Shown here piece by piece: positions 1-9,047 of a DNA stretch of 64,000 nucleotides. Origin of the DNA: Planococcus citreus (GTDB taxonomy: Bacteria > Bacillota > Bacilli > Bacillales_A > Planococcaceae). The position numbers were made by a program, and so were the translations under genes. Position 1 is the stretch's first letter. The number at the start of each line of letters is the position of its first letter. Under the pieces are notes generated by a model that was not told the DNA's origin, did not search any database, and saw only the letters and a program-made list of their open reading frames with translations. The stretch lies in NCBI RefSeq assembly GCF_003664125.1, contig NZ_RCCP01000001.1, positions 744,001-808,000 on the forward strand. The letters are read 5' to 3'.

Positions 1-51
1 AAGCCCACGCCGCTATCACCCATTTAATACAATAAACCTCCCCTAAAACAC

Positions 52-88
52 AAAAGCCTTAGACTCCATGAAGGAATCCAAGGCTTTT
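52..88 (-). terminator. Hairpin terminator of the dynamin operon
   Basis: An imperfect stem-loop whose arms begin and end AAAAGCCTT / AAGGCTTTT with a further GA.TCC pairing lies about 50 bases beyond the stop of the last gene of the minus-strand operon. The U-tract on the minus strand is weak (GTGTTTTAG), so it may be bidirectional. Confidence 0.6.
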
Positions 89-138
89 GGCTGATATTCA
101 AAAAAATTTACCCTACTCCTTAAATTTAATTTAATATC

Positions 139-843
139 TTAACTTACCCATTGATATTCAAGTTCAAGATTTTCTTCAGATTCAGTCTGCGTAAGAAGAC
201 CTTCTTTCAGCAAGTAATTGTTAAAGGAAACTTCTTCTAAGAATTCATCTAATTCTTTTACATTTGGAAATGGGATTTCTTCACGATAAGCCATTCTCCA
301 AAGCTTAATCATTACTAATTCTAAAAACTCTTTTTCCATTTTATCTTTTTCTATAAACCAATCGGTTAATTGTGATTTTCCATCAAGCAAAATATCGACC
401 ACATCAACGCTATCACTAGAATTGTTCGATACAATGACTTCGATTCGGAACCCAAATTTCCAAAGACCGGTATTAAATAAACGAAACTGTCTATGCTCCC
501 CTTGAACATATCCCCACTTTTCATTTACTCTAACAAATTCTATTCCACTTTCAGATTCTGAATATTCCTTAGTTTCTTCTACTTCTTTCACCATACTTCG
601 AACGGGTGCAATAATTGGTGTTTCTCTCTCGGAGACAATTGGATTTTCTGATTCTGGAGTATAGCCTATAAGTAGACGATAGCAATATCTCAAAACACTA
701 TAAACAGTACTTACTATCCCAAATAAAATAAATAGAACAAATAAGAATATAAAAAAACTTGATTCTATTAAGATATCTACTAAATGAATTACACCCATTA
801 TAATACCAATAAAAACCATTAGGTATGCTATTATTTTAATCAT
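139..843 (-). CDS. Unknown membrane protein, last gene of the dynamin-like operon
   Basis: I do not recognise this 234-residue protein. The N-terminus carries two closely spaced hydrophobic segments (about residues 3-25 and 28-60), followed by an acidic linker and a soluble domain of about 140 residues (from about residue 95) rich in aromatic residues (EKWGYVQGEHRQFRLFNTG). The likely topology is a hairpin in the membrane with the soluble part in the cytoplasm. The start is supported by AGAGGAATT directly upstream of ATG. It follows the 115-residue gene by about 70 bases on the same strand and ends before a hairpin, so it is probably the terminal member of the operon and a membrane partner of the GTPases. 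The function is unknown. Confidence 0.7.
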   Translation of the reverse strand: MIKIIAYLMVFIGIIMGVIHLVDILIESSFFIFLFVLFILFGIVSTVYSVLRYCYRLLIGYTPESENPIVSERETPIIAPVRSMVKEVEETKEYSESESGIEFVRVNEKWGYVQGEHRQFRLFNTGLWKFGFRIEVIVSNNSSDSVDVVDILLDGKSQLTDWFIEKDKMEKEFLELVMIKLWRMAYREEIPFPNVKELDEFLEEVSFNNYLLKEGLLTQTESEENLELEYQWVS

Positions 844-914
844 AATTCCTCTTCTTTCTTCCCATACGATTTCTGAAATACTGCACGTATGAAATTTACA
901 TAGAAATTCATTAA

Positions 915-1262
915 CTACTCTCCGCTGGGATTTGAGCGTGTATATCCGCCGCCCATTCCAAACGGACGGTCAATTGATGTATCTCCGTCCCCATCTCGAT
1001 AATAGCCTTCTACCAATGTTCCGTCTTCTCGAATATAGGGAGCTACGTAATGAGGTTTGACGATATCCGATCCTTCAACATTCAATTGCAACGGTGTGAA
1101 ATCAAAAAGGTGGGCGTACTTCAATGGATCCTTATAAGCAAATACCTCTTGGCTGCACAGGGACGTTGAAGCTGGAAGAACCTCGACTTGTGTTGAGTTA
1201 TCCGTAGAAAGCACTTCGTATATTGCTTCAGAAAAGACTTCACCAATTGAGTCATTATCCAT
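915..1262 (-). CDS. Small unknown protein with C-terminal RDGDGDT/GGGYTRSNPSG motif
   Basis: A 115-residue soluble protein with no membrane segment. The first half is nondescript. The second half carries a striking glycine/aromatic/charged motif: KPHYVAPYIREDGTLVEGYY, then RDGDGDTS, then the very C-terminal GGGYTRSNPSGE. From memory, similar HYV..H.R.DGT.V.GY.RDGDG.T...GGGY.RSNP.G stretches occur in small proteins of Gram-positive bacteria, but I cannot name the family. An upstream GTG at 1277 is possible, but ATG at 1262 has GGAG nine bases upstream, which lies inside the preceding gene. The ATG overlaps the stop of the 593-residue GTPase by eight bases, so translation is probably coupled. 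This makes it a likely functional partner of the GTPases. Confidence 0.7.
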   Translation of the reverse strand: MDNDSIGEVFSEAIYEVLSTDNSTQVEVLPASTSLCSQEVFAYKDPLKYAHLFDFTPLQLNVEGSDIVKPHYVAPYIREDGTLVEGYYRDGDGDTSIDRPFGMGGGYTRSNPSGE

Positions 1263-3036
1263 AAATTTCAACTCCACTTCTATAGGATGTTACAATATTT
1301 TTTAACTCTTCAAGCTTAGACTCTCGTTTCTTAATATCAGCCGTTTCATTGTGATGTTTATCCATTTCATCATTTAAGATAGTCTCATAGGAGTAAAGCA
1401 AGCGGTTAAACTCTTCTAAAGAGCGGTCCCTAATATCATTTGTTGCCTCTTTAATATATTCACTTAACTGCCGGTCAAAATCTTTTACCATTTCATTTAC
1501 TTTTTGCCTAGCTGTCATAATAAGTTCCGGTTTTACCGCAGCCAATTGTTTTTCTGCTATTTTCTCTGAAATGTAAGGCAACCCGGCCATGCCGACAATC
1601 GGCAAGAAGAATGGAGCTCCCAATAACAAGGCAACAGATCCAACACTTCCAAGAATTACCCCTGCTTTTACATGAGCGTTCCCGCTTTTCGCGTCGAAAA
1701 TAGGAATCGTGGACAAATGATTAAATGAAGCGCGCTGGTTTTTTTGTAACTGAATTGATTGGTTGAAAGAACGTGTAAGTCCTTGAGAAACTTCCTTTTC
1801 CAATTTAATTAGTAATTGATGGATTTTATCTTCATATTGATCAATCCATGTGGTGAATTGAGATTTGATTACCATGGGAAGTTGATTTTCTACTAAATTC
1901 TTTATAGCAGCACCTTGGAAAGTATGTATACGCGTTTCTATGTCATCATTCAATCGCTCACCAAAGTGGCTTAATGATTTACTGACCATAAAATTAATTT
2001 CAGCTTCCCGATCGTACAAATAGTTTTGTAGGTCCGTTTCTTGTGCAGCTAAATCACCGAACCACTTCTGAATAGCCGCAAATTGAAGCTCTAATTCTTC
2101 AATCGTCTGCGATGAGACGATTGAAGCAGTCTTTATTTCATCTTCAATGACTTCACAAATATTAACTAATCGTTCTGTGAAGTTTTTAATTTTTTCCTTA
2201 CCTCTGGAGCCAGACTCGATACGCCGAAGTATTTCCTCTTCCAGTTCTGGCAATCCCGAATAATTTAATAGTTCAGCATCGTTCTCCTTCTTCCCTTCCA
2301 AAGCTTCGAGTGCAGACAGTGGATATAAAGAGTTCAAACGCGTACCAGTAATCGTCTCGAGACGTCGTTCGACAAACTCAGTTAGTTCGTCCAGTTCTTC
2401 TTCATCGATACTATCCATGAAATTAGCAGCAAAAATTACACGGTCAATTCCATTCTTAATCAATCGTTCCCTAATAAACTTTTCCTCTGAAGCCTTAATG
2501 GGGGAGGTCAATGAACCCATAAAGAGCACAACATCAGCCCGCGGCAAAAATTGATGGGTAACTTCAGATCGCTGCTCACTCAAATCATTGACTCCTGGGG
2601 TATCGATTAATACAACCTTATTTTTTAGTAGAGTAGAATCCACAGTCAGTTTGATATGCCTAATTTCATCTGAATCAAAATCATCATCAGCCGTATAGCT
2701 CTTTAAAATATCAAGGGTATCAAATTCCTCAATGGTTTGGTTTCTTTTATGAACTGACGCCTTTTCTTCTTTACCATACTCAATGACATTTATCGTAGCT
2801 GTAGTAGGTGTAACTCCTCTCGGCATAATATCCCGTCCCAATAGTGCATTAACGAATGTAGACTTTCCATGTTTGAATTCTCCTACTACCATTATCTTAT
2901 AGGAATCTTCATCGAGGTCTTCAATCAAATCCGTTAAGGTTTTCATCTGCGAACTTCCTGGCAGTGTACTTTCGAGCTTTGTTAAAGCGGCCTCAGCTAA
3001 TTTTCCAATTCGTTCTTTCTCATCAATATAAGTCAT
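1255..3036 (-). CDS. Dynamin-like GTPase (third of three)
   Basis: 593 residues. The GTPase domain shows G1 GEFKHGKST (residues 52-60), the switch-I threonines in VTPTTATI (near 76-82), G3 DTPG (145-148) and a G4-like NFMD (205-208) in place of the canonical N/TKxD, as is common in bacterial dynamins. A long helical region follows, with a hydrophobic paddle-like segment at about residues 458-490 (VGSVALLLGAPFFLPIVGMA) flanked by more helices. Bacterial dynamins use such paddles to insert into and deform or fuse membranes. The gene starts one base after the TGA of the upstream GTPase gene, so the two are translationally coupled. It is only loosely similar to its two neighbours, so this is not a recent duplication. 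The role is inferred as membrane remodelling; the trigger is unknown. Confidence 0.85.
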   Translation of the reverse strand: MTYIDEKERIGKLAEAALTKLESTLPGSSQMKTLTDLIEDLDEDSYKIMVVGEFKHGKSTFVNALLGRDIMPRGVTPTTATINVIEYGKEEKASVHKRNQTIEEFDTLDILKSYTADDDFDSDEIRHIKLTVDSTLLKNKVVLIDTPGVNDLSEQRSEVTHQFLPRADVVLFMGSLTSPIKASEEKFIRERLIKNGIDRVIFAANFMDSIDEEELDELTEFVERRLETITGTRLNSLYPLSALEALEGKKENDAELLNYSGLPELEEEILRRIESGSRGKEKIKNFTERLVNICEVIEDEIKTASIVSSQTIEELELQFAAIQKWFGDLAAQETDLQNYLYDREAEINFMVSKSLSHFGERLNDDIETRIHTFQGAAIKNLVENQLPMVIKSQFTTWIDQYEDKIHQLLIKLEKEVSQGLTRSFNQSIQLQKNQRASFNHLSTIPIFDAKSGNAHVKAGVILGSVGSVALLLGAPFFLPIVGMAGLPYISEKIAEKQLAAVKPELIMTARQKVNEMVKDFDRQLSEYIKEATNDIRDRSLEEFNRLLYSYETILNDEMDKHHNETADIKKRESKLEELKNIVTSYRSGVEIYG

Positions 3037-3037
3037 A

Positions 3038-4987
3038 TCAGACGCCTACTTTCCCTGCAGATTGCCGTTTGAGCGTTAAAGCTAATTTCTCCAAAGTAAT
3101 AGCGATACGGTTCAGCTCTTCTTCCTGTTCTAACAGAACTAACTGTCTTTCTGTAATTTCATTACCTTCTAGTTCAGTTGATCCGATTAATTGTTCCAGC
3201 TGTTTTTCAATCATCAATAAATGTTCTTTTATGATTCCTTGATATTGCTCTTCTGCATATTTACTCATAGTGCGATATTCGGACTTCATAGTGATCATTT
3301 TTTGATTAGCTACGCTATTATAATGAGCGACCAACTGGCCTCTCAGTTGAACTTTTTCGTCCACGCCTGTGAGCTGAGACCATCCCCAGCTAAAAAGTTT
3401 GGTAAGCCCATGAGCCACTACACTGACAGCTACGCCTACCCCGACTGCTGCTTTATCCCAAAATCCACGCGAACTGCTCCAAGCACTGTCTAACTCCTCG
3501 TAAATGGAGTTAAAGAAGTCGTCTACACCATCGGATGCAGGATCTTGGTCAACTATTGTCGACAATTCGTAAGACGATTCACTTTCAGGCATACTCTTCA
3601 TTTCAAAATCCATCTTTGCCCATTCTTCATTGATTTTTCCTGAAGCTGTTTGAATCGCATCTTTCACAATTGAATTCATCTTTTTCTTTTTTTCCTCGAA
3701 AAGTGTTTTCTCGTATTTGGCTACTGCTAAATCCACTTTTTGACTTATCTCTGATTGAGAAAGATGAGGATGCTGATCAAAAGCTTCCAATGCCTTCTTT
3801 GCAATCTTAGCTAATTCGAGCTCATGCCATTCCATCAACGCTTTTTCCTCAGACTGCAACTTCATTTTCAATACTTTAAGAGAATCGTTGGCATGCTTTT
3901 CAGCTAAAGTCACTTTCGGCTTAAATGCTTCTACTTTTTCTTTTAAACCGTTCATCTGTGAATGCAAGATTTTCTTTTCGAATTCAATATACTCTTTCCT
4001 CACACCCTTGATGTTTTCCAAAGTTCTTTTAATAGGCTTCATCATTTTAATACTGCCTCTTTCGAACTGTAGAAAATCAGCAAGTTGCTCTTCCAGCTCT
4101 GGGAATCCTGTTCTATCAAAATCCCACACATCCATTGGTCTTCCTCTTCTACCCTTAAGCTCTTCACCACCAGCTTTTCTTCTGGCATTTAAAGCATGCT
4201 TGGCAGAGACTAAGTATATCTTGGGGTCTCCTAAGATCTCTTTTAAGTTGGCGTAAGCGAAGTCCAGCACTTTTCTTTCATCTTCTGCAGATTTCAGTTC
4301 ATCCTTGAAATTTATAACAAGAAATATTTTTTGAATATCGTTCGCCAACAGGCGGTCTCGCAATAAACTTAATTCCGATTCAGAAAGGATTTTTACGGCA
4401 CTCAATAACAAAATTGCAGCATCCGAACGCGGGATTATCGTATTCGTTATTTCTTCACGTAAAGGATCCAAATCATTTGTCCCTGGGGTGTCTATAATCT
4501 CCACTCCATTTTGACAAATCGCTAAATTTCTTCCGATTTCAGCGTACTGAATCCCTTTCACAAAACTCACTTGCCTAGCATATTCTTTTTCAGACTCAGA
4601 ATTTCCAGGAATAGGATCCATCGGCGCTACTAAACTTCTAAATCCGTCTTCTGAAATCATTTCTACTTTCTTCTTACGATCGTGGAAATGCAACTTGATG
4701 ACCGGTTTTTCACTATACGTGATTTTATTTAAAATCGTTGTTGTCGGTTTGGCCGACGAGGGTAAGATTTTTGTACCTAACAATGCATTAATGAAAGTTG
4801 ACTTTCCCCTAGAGAATTCACCCACTACGACTAATTGAAAAGTATCTCTTAAGATATCTTCTTTGTAGTGCGTAAGCTTTTTTTGATCATCTTTCAGCTC
4901 CATTTTTTGGAGCCAATTATTATAGCTGTCTAATTCTCTGATCAATAAGCTCCTGTTTTTTTGATATTCATCTAAACTGATGCCCAC
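3038..4987 (-). CDS. Dynamin-like GTPase (second of three)
   Basis: 649 residues, GTG start with AAGGGAG eight bases upstream. G1 is GEFSRGKST (56-64), G2 lies in AKPTTTILNK (79-88), G3 is DTPG (166-169) and the G4-like motif is NFKD (226-229). Two predicted coiled-coil stretches rich in Lys/Glu (about 340-460 and 560-640) flank a short hydrophobic helix near residue 520-540 (AAVGVGVAVSVVAHGL) that could act as a membrane-inserting paddle. It is separated by 21 bases from the upstream gene and one base from the downstream one. A second GTPase beside a first is typical of bacterial dynamins that work as hetero-oligomers (for example Campylobacter DLP1/DLP2 and the LeoA/LeoBC proteins of the Eleos defence system), which supports a complex. 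The specific function is not known. Confidence 0.85.
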   Translation of the reverse strand: MGISLDEYQKNRSLLIRELDSYNNWLQKMELKDDQKKLTHYKEDILRDTFQLVVVGEFSRGKSTFINALLGTKILPSSAKPTTTILNKITYSEKPVIKLHFHDRKKKVEMISEDGFRSLVAPMDPIPGNSESEKEYARQVSFVKGIQYAEIGRNLAICQNGVEIIDTPGTNDLDPLREEITNTIIPRSDAAILLLSAVKILSESELSLLRDRLLANDIQKIFLVINFKDELKSAEDERKVLDFAYANLKEILGDPKIYLVSAKHALNARRKAGGEELKGRRGRPMDVWDFDRTGFPELEEQLADFLQFERGSIKMMKPIKRTLENIKGVRKEYIEFEKKILHSQMNGLKEKVEAFKPKVTLAEKHANDSLKVLKMKLQSEEKALMEWHELELAKIAKKALEAFDQHPHLSQSEISQKVDLAVAKYEKTLFEEKKKKMNSIVKDAIQTASGKINEEWAKMDFEMKSMPESESSYELSTIVDQDPASDGVDDFFNSIYEELDSAWSSSRGFWDKAAVGVGVAVSVVAHGLTKLFSWGWSQLTGVDEKVQLRGQLVAHYNSVANQKMITMKSEYRTMSKYAEEQYQGIIKEHLLMIEKQLEQLIGSTELEGNEITERQLVLLEQEEELNRIAITLEKLALTLKRQSAGKVGV

Positions 4988-5008
4988 GTCTTGCTCCCTT
5001 CTACTTGT

Positions 5009-7987
5009 TTAAAGTTCATATTTATTCAGGATATCCAGTGACAGCATTTCTTCTATTAACATATCCCCGTATTCCGTCACCTTTATTAAGTATTGTGCGC
5101 GGACTTCCTTTATATCTCCTGCACCGCTTTGGTAATGGTACTCATCTTCCAGATAAACCGTTACTACGTAATGATTTGAATCATGGATTTCAATATCTTC
5201 TACGGTCAGTTCGTGATTGATCATCTTCATATTTTCATCTATGGCTTTCTCAATATATTCTTTAGTTGGTTCATACTCTGCCCCATCATGCGAAAGATAA
5301 TAATCAACTATTCCAAAACCGCCGCCATTGAAACCATCCTCCAAAGCGGTGTAATAAGAACTCACCATACTGCTTATCTGCTCTTCCGTTACTTGATAAA
5401 CTGTCTCTATACCTTCTGTATCGGTATCAAACTCTTCATCTTCCGTTTCAGGCGCTTTGATCATCTCATTGGACTTTTCAATCGTTTCATATCCTAAAAT
5501 CCGTAATTCGTCATTACTGTTAGTAGCAAGGGTGTACTCCTTAGTTCGGCTATTATAAAATTCACTGTCATCTTCCCCGTATAAATAAAAGGTCTCTCGA
5601 GCGAGCATTTCATATTCTCCAACTTTCCCTCGCTGAATAGAAAGAACTTCATTTTCTTCAAAGTCGTAATAATTATCGGTGTAGCTATTGTCGTTTACAA
5701 AATCACTTAAAGCATCGTATAAATCGCTATCCGTATTTATATAATCAGCTATTCTGTCAGTTGACTCACCGTTTAAATCACTCATATAAGCAGACCGGTA
5801 TTCCCGGAAGAATTCTTCAATCTCTATATCACTGAAATCGTATAGCCGAGTTTCCTCTTGCTCGTCAGAAGTTTCTTCTAATCCTTCATAATCAGAGGTT
5901 TCAGCGGACTCGTCCTCTTCAAGAGCAAATTCAACGCTACCTGGTTCAGTACTTGCTGCTTCAATACTTGAGTCTTCCGCAAACCACTCTTCCATATCAG
6001 ATGCAGCTTCTTCAACAAAATAACTTTCCGGACTCTTATATTGATCAGAAGTGTTAGGCCCTGCATCATAGCTGTCATATGATAAGAACATGCCGGTTAA
6101 TGCCGCAGCCCCTCCTGCAACCGCTAATATTATCTTTAGATTGGTAGCCCTCATAGCAATATTTTCTCTATTTTGTTCTTCAGTAATCTTATATTCAATC
6201 TCAAGTTGCTCGAAGTGTTTTAAATCGAATGCGCTTCCTTTGACAAAGCTCAAGTCGATTTCAATATTATCCAATACATTGAATCTATACGATATTACTC
6301 TTTCTAAGTGATCAAGAGATAGCTCATAGTTTTCTTCATGATAAAGTGTTGAGATTGCATTCAAATTAGCTCTTACTTTATCAAGTTCTTCATTATTCTT
6401 ATTAGACAATTCTGTCGGGAATACAAGAGGATGAACATCTTGATGAAAGTTCTTATGCAGTTCAATGTGACTTCTTACAATTTGAATTTCATCTTGAGAA
6501 ATTCCATCAAAACGTTTATGCACTAACTCAATAGTCTTTTGAAGGTTTTTCTTGAATGGCAAGGATTTATTCATCGAACGAGCAAAATTTTGCTCAATTT
6601 CGTTTTCTAGCAACTCCTTGAATGCAGTTATTTCTTTCTCTATCTGTCTGGTCTTATTCGTTAACTTCTCTGCTTCTTTGTTCCAATTTTTCACTTCAGC
6701 AATATGTTTTTTTTCAAGTCTTGAGAACTCAATTTTATGATTGAGTATTTTCGTATTTGAAATAGTAGATTTCCATTGTGTATCGAGTTCTTCTCTTTTT
6801 CTTAACAATCCTCGTAAAATATTTTCCAAATTGGGATATCCTTCTTTTAGCACCTGTATTTCACCCAAAATTTTTGAATTCCATATAGCATTCAATTTTT
6901 GGGGATTGCCCAATTTTTCGATGATCTTTTCTACTTTGCTGAAGATATAGAGATTACCATTTAATAAATCACTCCATGCAGCGCGTTCTTTTTCAACTTG
7001 TCTAAGACTCTTTTCATAAGCTTTTTGTTCTTTCAAAAATGAAGGATAGGAAATTTCATTAAATATCCTATAGCTCTGCGAGTCTCCTACAAATAGCAAT
7101 GAAGATTTCACGCCTTTATGTATTTCTCTAAACTCTTCAAGTACCGGTACTAATTTTCGATAAAAACTATCAATTTTTCTTTCTTCGACAGAACCGATAT
7201 CTTTCAGTAATTCATCAATCGCCTGTGCATTGCCCCAGTCAAGCAACTCAGCATTTCGTTCCATTTTGCCCTTCAAAATCTCCTGGGCTGAAACTCCATA
7301 AAGCTTATTAATAAGTGGATACAATCTGCGCTCATTGTATTCAAGGAATTGATCCAAATCCTCTTCCTCGTCTAAACGATCAATTGCATTCACTACTCCA
7401 TATGTAGGTATATTCAGAGCGCGCATTTTTTTCAGCCATTCTAACTCCGAAGCAGTTCCTACACTCATGGCATTAAATAGCCATATTCCAACTTCATTAC
7501 GTTTCATGAACCGTTCAGTAACAGCGGTATGATGAGAGTGAAGGGCGGTTAAACCTGGACTATCGATTAGTGTAAATTTTTTCAGAAAATCCGAAGGTAA
7601 TTGATATTCAACATAAGAAAGTTGCTGACGAATACACTCACCTTCTCCTTCGCGTTCAGCTGTTAAATTCTCAATCCATGACCAATCGAATTCTTCCTGA
7701 CTCCCATTAGTATAATGCGCTATAACTCTCTTTTGATCACCATATGTTAGTTTTGTAATCATTGCAGTTGCAGGAGTTATATCGACTGTCAGTAATTCCT
7801 CTCCCAGTATTGCATTGATAAAAGTCGATTTTCCGGCATTGAATTCTCCACTTACCATTATCATCAATCGATCTTCGAAGTCTTCCTTAATAGAATTTAA
7901 TTTTTTGTGGAAATCCGCATAATGATCCTTATCATTCAATAAAATCCACTTATTCATCCCTTTAATAATTCTTTCTTTTTCTGTCAT
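5009..7987 (-). CDS. Membrane-anchored dynamin-like GTPase with large extracytoplasmic tail (first of three)
   Basis: About 992 residues; numbers below are counted from an alternative GTG at 7996, but ATG at 7987 has GGGTG better placed. The N-terminal GTPase has G1 GEFNAGKST (50-58), G2 in ITPATAMI (73-80), G3 DSPG (145-148) and NAID (203-206). A long coiled-coil stalk follows (about 290-600), then one transmembrane helix (about 615-637, IILAVAGGAAALTGMFLSY). A strongly acidic linker comes next, and then two similar alpha/beta domains (about 707-835 and 865-992), each opening with a helix of the type EEFFREYRSAYMSDLNG or ISSMVSSYYTALEDGFNG. These remind me of the extracytoplasmic NTF2-like domains of TcaA/YvbJ proteins. 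Dynamin fused to an outside sensor domain is unusual. It is the first gene of the operon. Confidence 0.85.
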   Translation of the reverse strand: MTEKERIIKGMNKWILLNDKDHYADFHKKLNSIKEDFEDRLMIMVSGEFNAGKSTFINAILGEELLTVDITPATAMITKLTYGDQKRVIAHYTNGSQEEFDWSWIENLTAEREGEGECIRQQLSYVEYQLPSDFLKKFTLIDSPGLTALHSHHTAVTERFMKRNEVGIWLFNAMSVGTASELEWLKKMRALNIPTYGVVNAIDRLDEEEDLDQFLEYNERRLYPLINKLYGVSAQEILKGKMERNAELLDWGNAQAIDELLKDIGSVEERKIDSFYRKLVPVLEEFREIHKGVKSSLLFVGDSQSYRIFNEISYPSFLKEQKAYEKSLRQVEKERAAWSDLLNGNLYIFSKVEKIIEKLGNPQKLNAIWNSKILGEIQVLKEGYPNLENILRGLLRKREELDTQWKSTISNTKILNHKIEFSRLEKKHIAEVKNWNKEAEKLTNKTRQIEKEITAFKELLENEIEQNFARSMNKSLPFKKNLQKTIELVHKRFDGISQDEIQIVRSHIELHKNFHQDVHPLVFPTELSNKNNEELDKVRANLNAISTLYHEENYELSLDHLERVISYRFNVLDNIEIDLSFVKGSAFDLKHFEQLEIEYKITEEQNRENIAMRATNLKIILAVAGGAAALTGMFLSYDSYDAGPNTSDQYKSPESYFVEEAASDMEEWFAEDSSIEAASTEPGSVEFALEEDESAETSDYEGLEETSDEQEETRLYDFSDIEIEEFFREYRSAYMSDLNGESTDRIADYINTDSDLYDALSDFVNDNSYTDNYYDFEENEVLSIQRGKVGEYEMLARETFYLYGEDDSEFYNSRTKEYTLATNSNDELRILGYETIEKSNEMIKAPETEDEEFDTDTEGIETVYQVTEEQISSMVSSYYTALEDGFNGGGFGIVDYYLSHDGAEYEPTKEYIEKAIDENMKMINHELTVEDIEIHDSNHYVVTVYLEDEYHYQSGAGDIKEVRAQYLIKVTEYGDMLIEEMLSLDILNKYEL

Positions 7988-8425
7988 CTTCTTCACCCGT
8001 TCTACAATTTATATTCGAAAGAAATCATGCTATGTCTTTCACACTGATCAATGATGCGAGAGAAAATTTTCTAGATGCAAAATATTGACTATTTATTAAT
8101 CACAATAGTAAACCTCTATCAACCCTAAAGAACTATCTTATGTAGCCAATTTTTGATTCTTTAATGGTAAAATTCAGCACTTTGCATGTGATAATTATCT
8201 TATTAAAAATATAATTTTTCATGAGAACTTATACCTATAACTTTACAAAAAAATCTAAATATCCATCCTTTTATAATCTAACATTAAGAAAAACTACTTT
8301 CATTTTATTCCTTGAAACTTTTATCGTTATTTTTATCTGCAAGAGATTTCAGAGATTTTCACTATTAATTTTTATTCTTATTTTTTCACTAGTGCTCTAA
8401 CTAATTTATAACTTCAATCGCATAA
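7988..8425. other. AT-rich intergenic region, probable promoter area of the dynamin operon
   Basis: More than 400 bases without a credible gene, markedly richer in A/T than the flanking coding DNA. It must contain the promoter of the minus-strand GTPase operon, but I cannot single out one convincing -35/-10 pair among the many AT-rich hexamers. Confidence 0.5.
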
Positions 8426-8473
8426 AACCCCAGATGTTAGACACTGGTTAATAAGTGTCTAACATCTGGGGTT
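8426..8473. repeat. Perfect 20-bp inverted repeat (hairpin)
   Basis: The arms AACCCCAGATGTTAGACACT (8426-8445) and AGTGTCTAACATCTGGGGTT (8454-8473) are perfectly complementary around an 8-base loop. No U-tract follows on either strand, so it is a poor intrinsic terminator. It could be a transcript-stabilising hairpin, an operator or a REP-like element. Confidence 0.8.
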
Positions 8474-8499
8474 AAATTCATTAAGGTTATTATTTTATA

Positions 8500-8523
8500 A
8501 AAAATAGCCTGCCAAAGGCAGAC
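8500..8523 (-). terminator. Intrinsic terminator of the DUF6241-like gene
   Basis: On the minus strand GTCTGCC-TTT-GGCAGGC is followed by TATTTTTTATAAAA, a standard stem plus U-tract, five bases after the stop codon. Confidence 0.8.
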
Positions 8524-8528
8524 CATTA

Positions 8529-9047
8529 TTAGTTAAAATTATTCTCCACGTACTCCGCTTCCTGCTCTTCTGACAACAACCCCGTCGCGCGTCCGACCGT
8601 ACCATTGTGCCATTCCCAGATGGTGTTGTGCACATTGACGGCATTGGAGAAATTGCCTTCTTCCCAAGCGCTCAAGCTTTGCTCATAGAATTCGTACTCT
8701 TTATAAGCGTCTTCGTTAGCCCGTAAGATTTTTAACATTTCATCGATGCGCTCCGGCGTCATCTCGATCGCCCCCCGCTTTTCGGTCGCTTGGATTTTTT
8801 GATGTGTCATTTGGTGAAGATGAATCTGGAATTCACCTTCACTCAAGCCCACAGTTTCAACAAGCTCATTCGCTTTAGGTGCTTCAGTGTCTTCCCCTTG
8901 TTGCAGCTTATCTTCAGCTTCCTCTGCAGCCTTGGAAATTTGCTGCTCGTCGCTCGCGGTCAAGCTCTTGTACGCCCAATATCCAGCTCCCGCGAGTATA
9001 GCTAAGCTCACCAGGAGGATAATGATCGTTCGTAATACAGTTTTCAA
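8529..9047 (-). CDS. DUF6241-like membrane-anchored protein
   Basis: 172 residues. The N-terminal helix (about residues 5-25, TIIILLVSLAILAGAGYWAY) anchors it, followed by an acidic linker and a C-terminal domain containing LHQMTHQKI and RGAIEMTPERIDEML. I recognise this as the core of the DUF6241 family of Bacillales, whose function is unknown. The start is TTG with AAGGAAGGA upstream. It is a single-gene unit with its own terminator. The soluble domain presumably faces outward. Confidence 0.7.
   Translation of the reverse strand: MKTVLRTIIILLVSLAILAGAGYWAYKSLTASDEQQISKAAEEAEDKLQQGEDTEAPKANELVETVGLSEGEFQIHLHQMTHQKIQATEKRGAIEMTPERIDEMLKILRANEDAYKEYEFYEQSLSAWEEGNFSNAVNVHNTIWEWHNGTVGRATGLLSEEQEAEYVENNFN

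Noticed and set aside
1155-1164. A GCACAGGGAC decamer identical to the dispersed-repeat core inside the 115-residue gene of the dynamin operon
   Set aside because: Flanking bases do not match the longer core or its second half, and it lies in coding sequence; a chance match is more likely.
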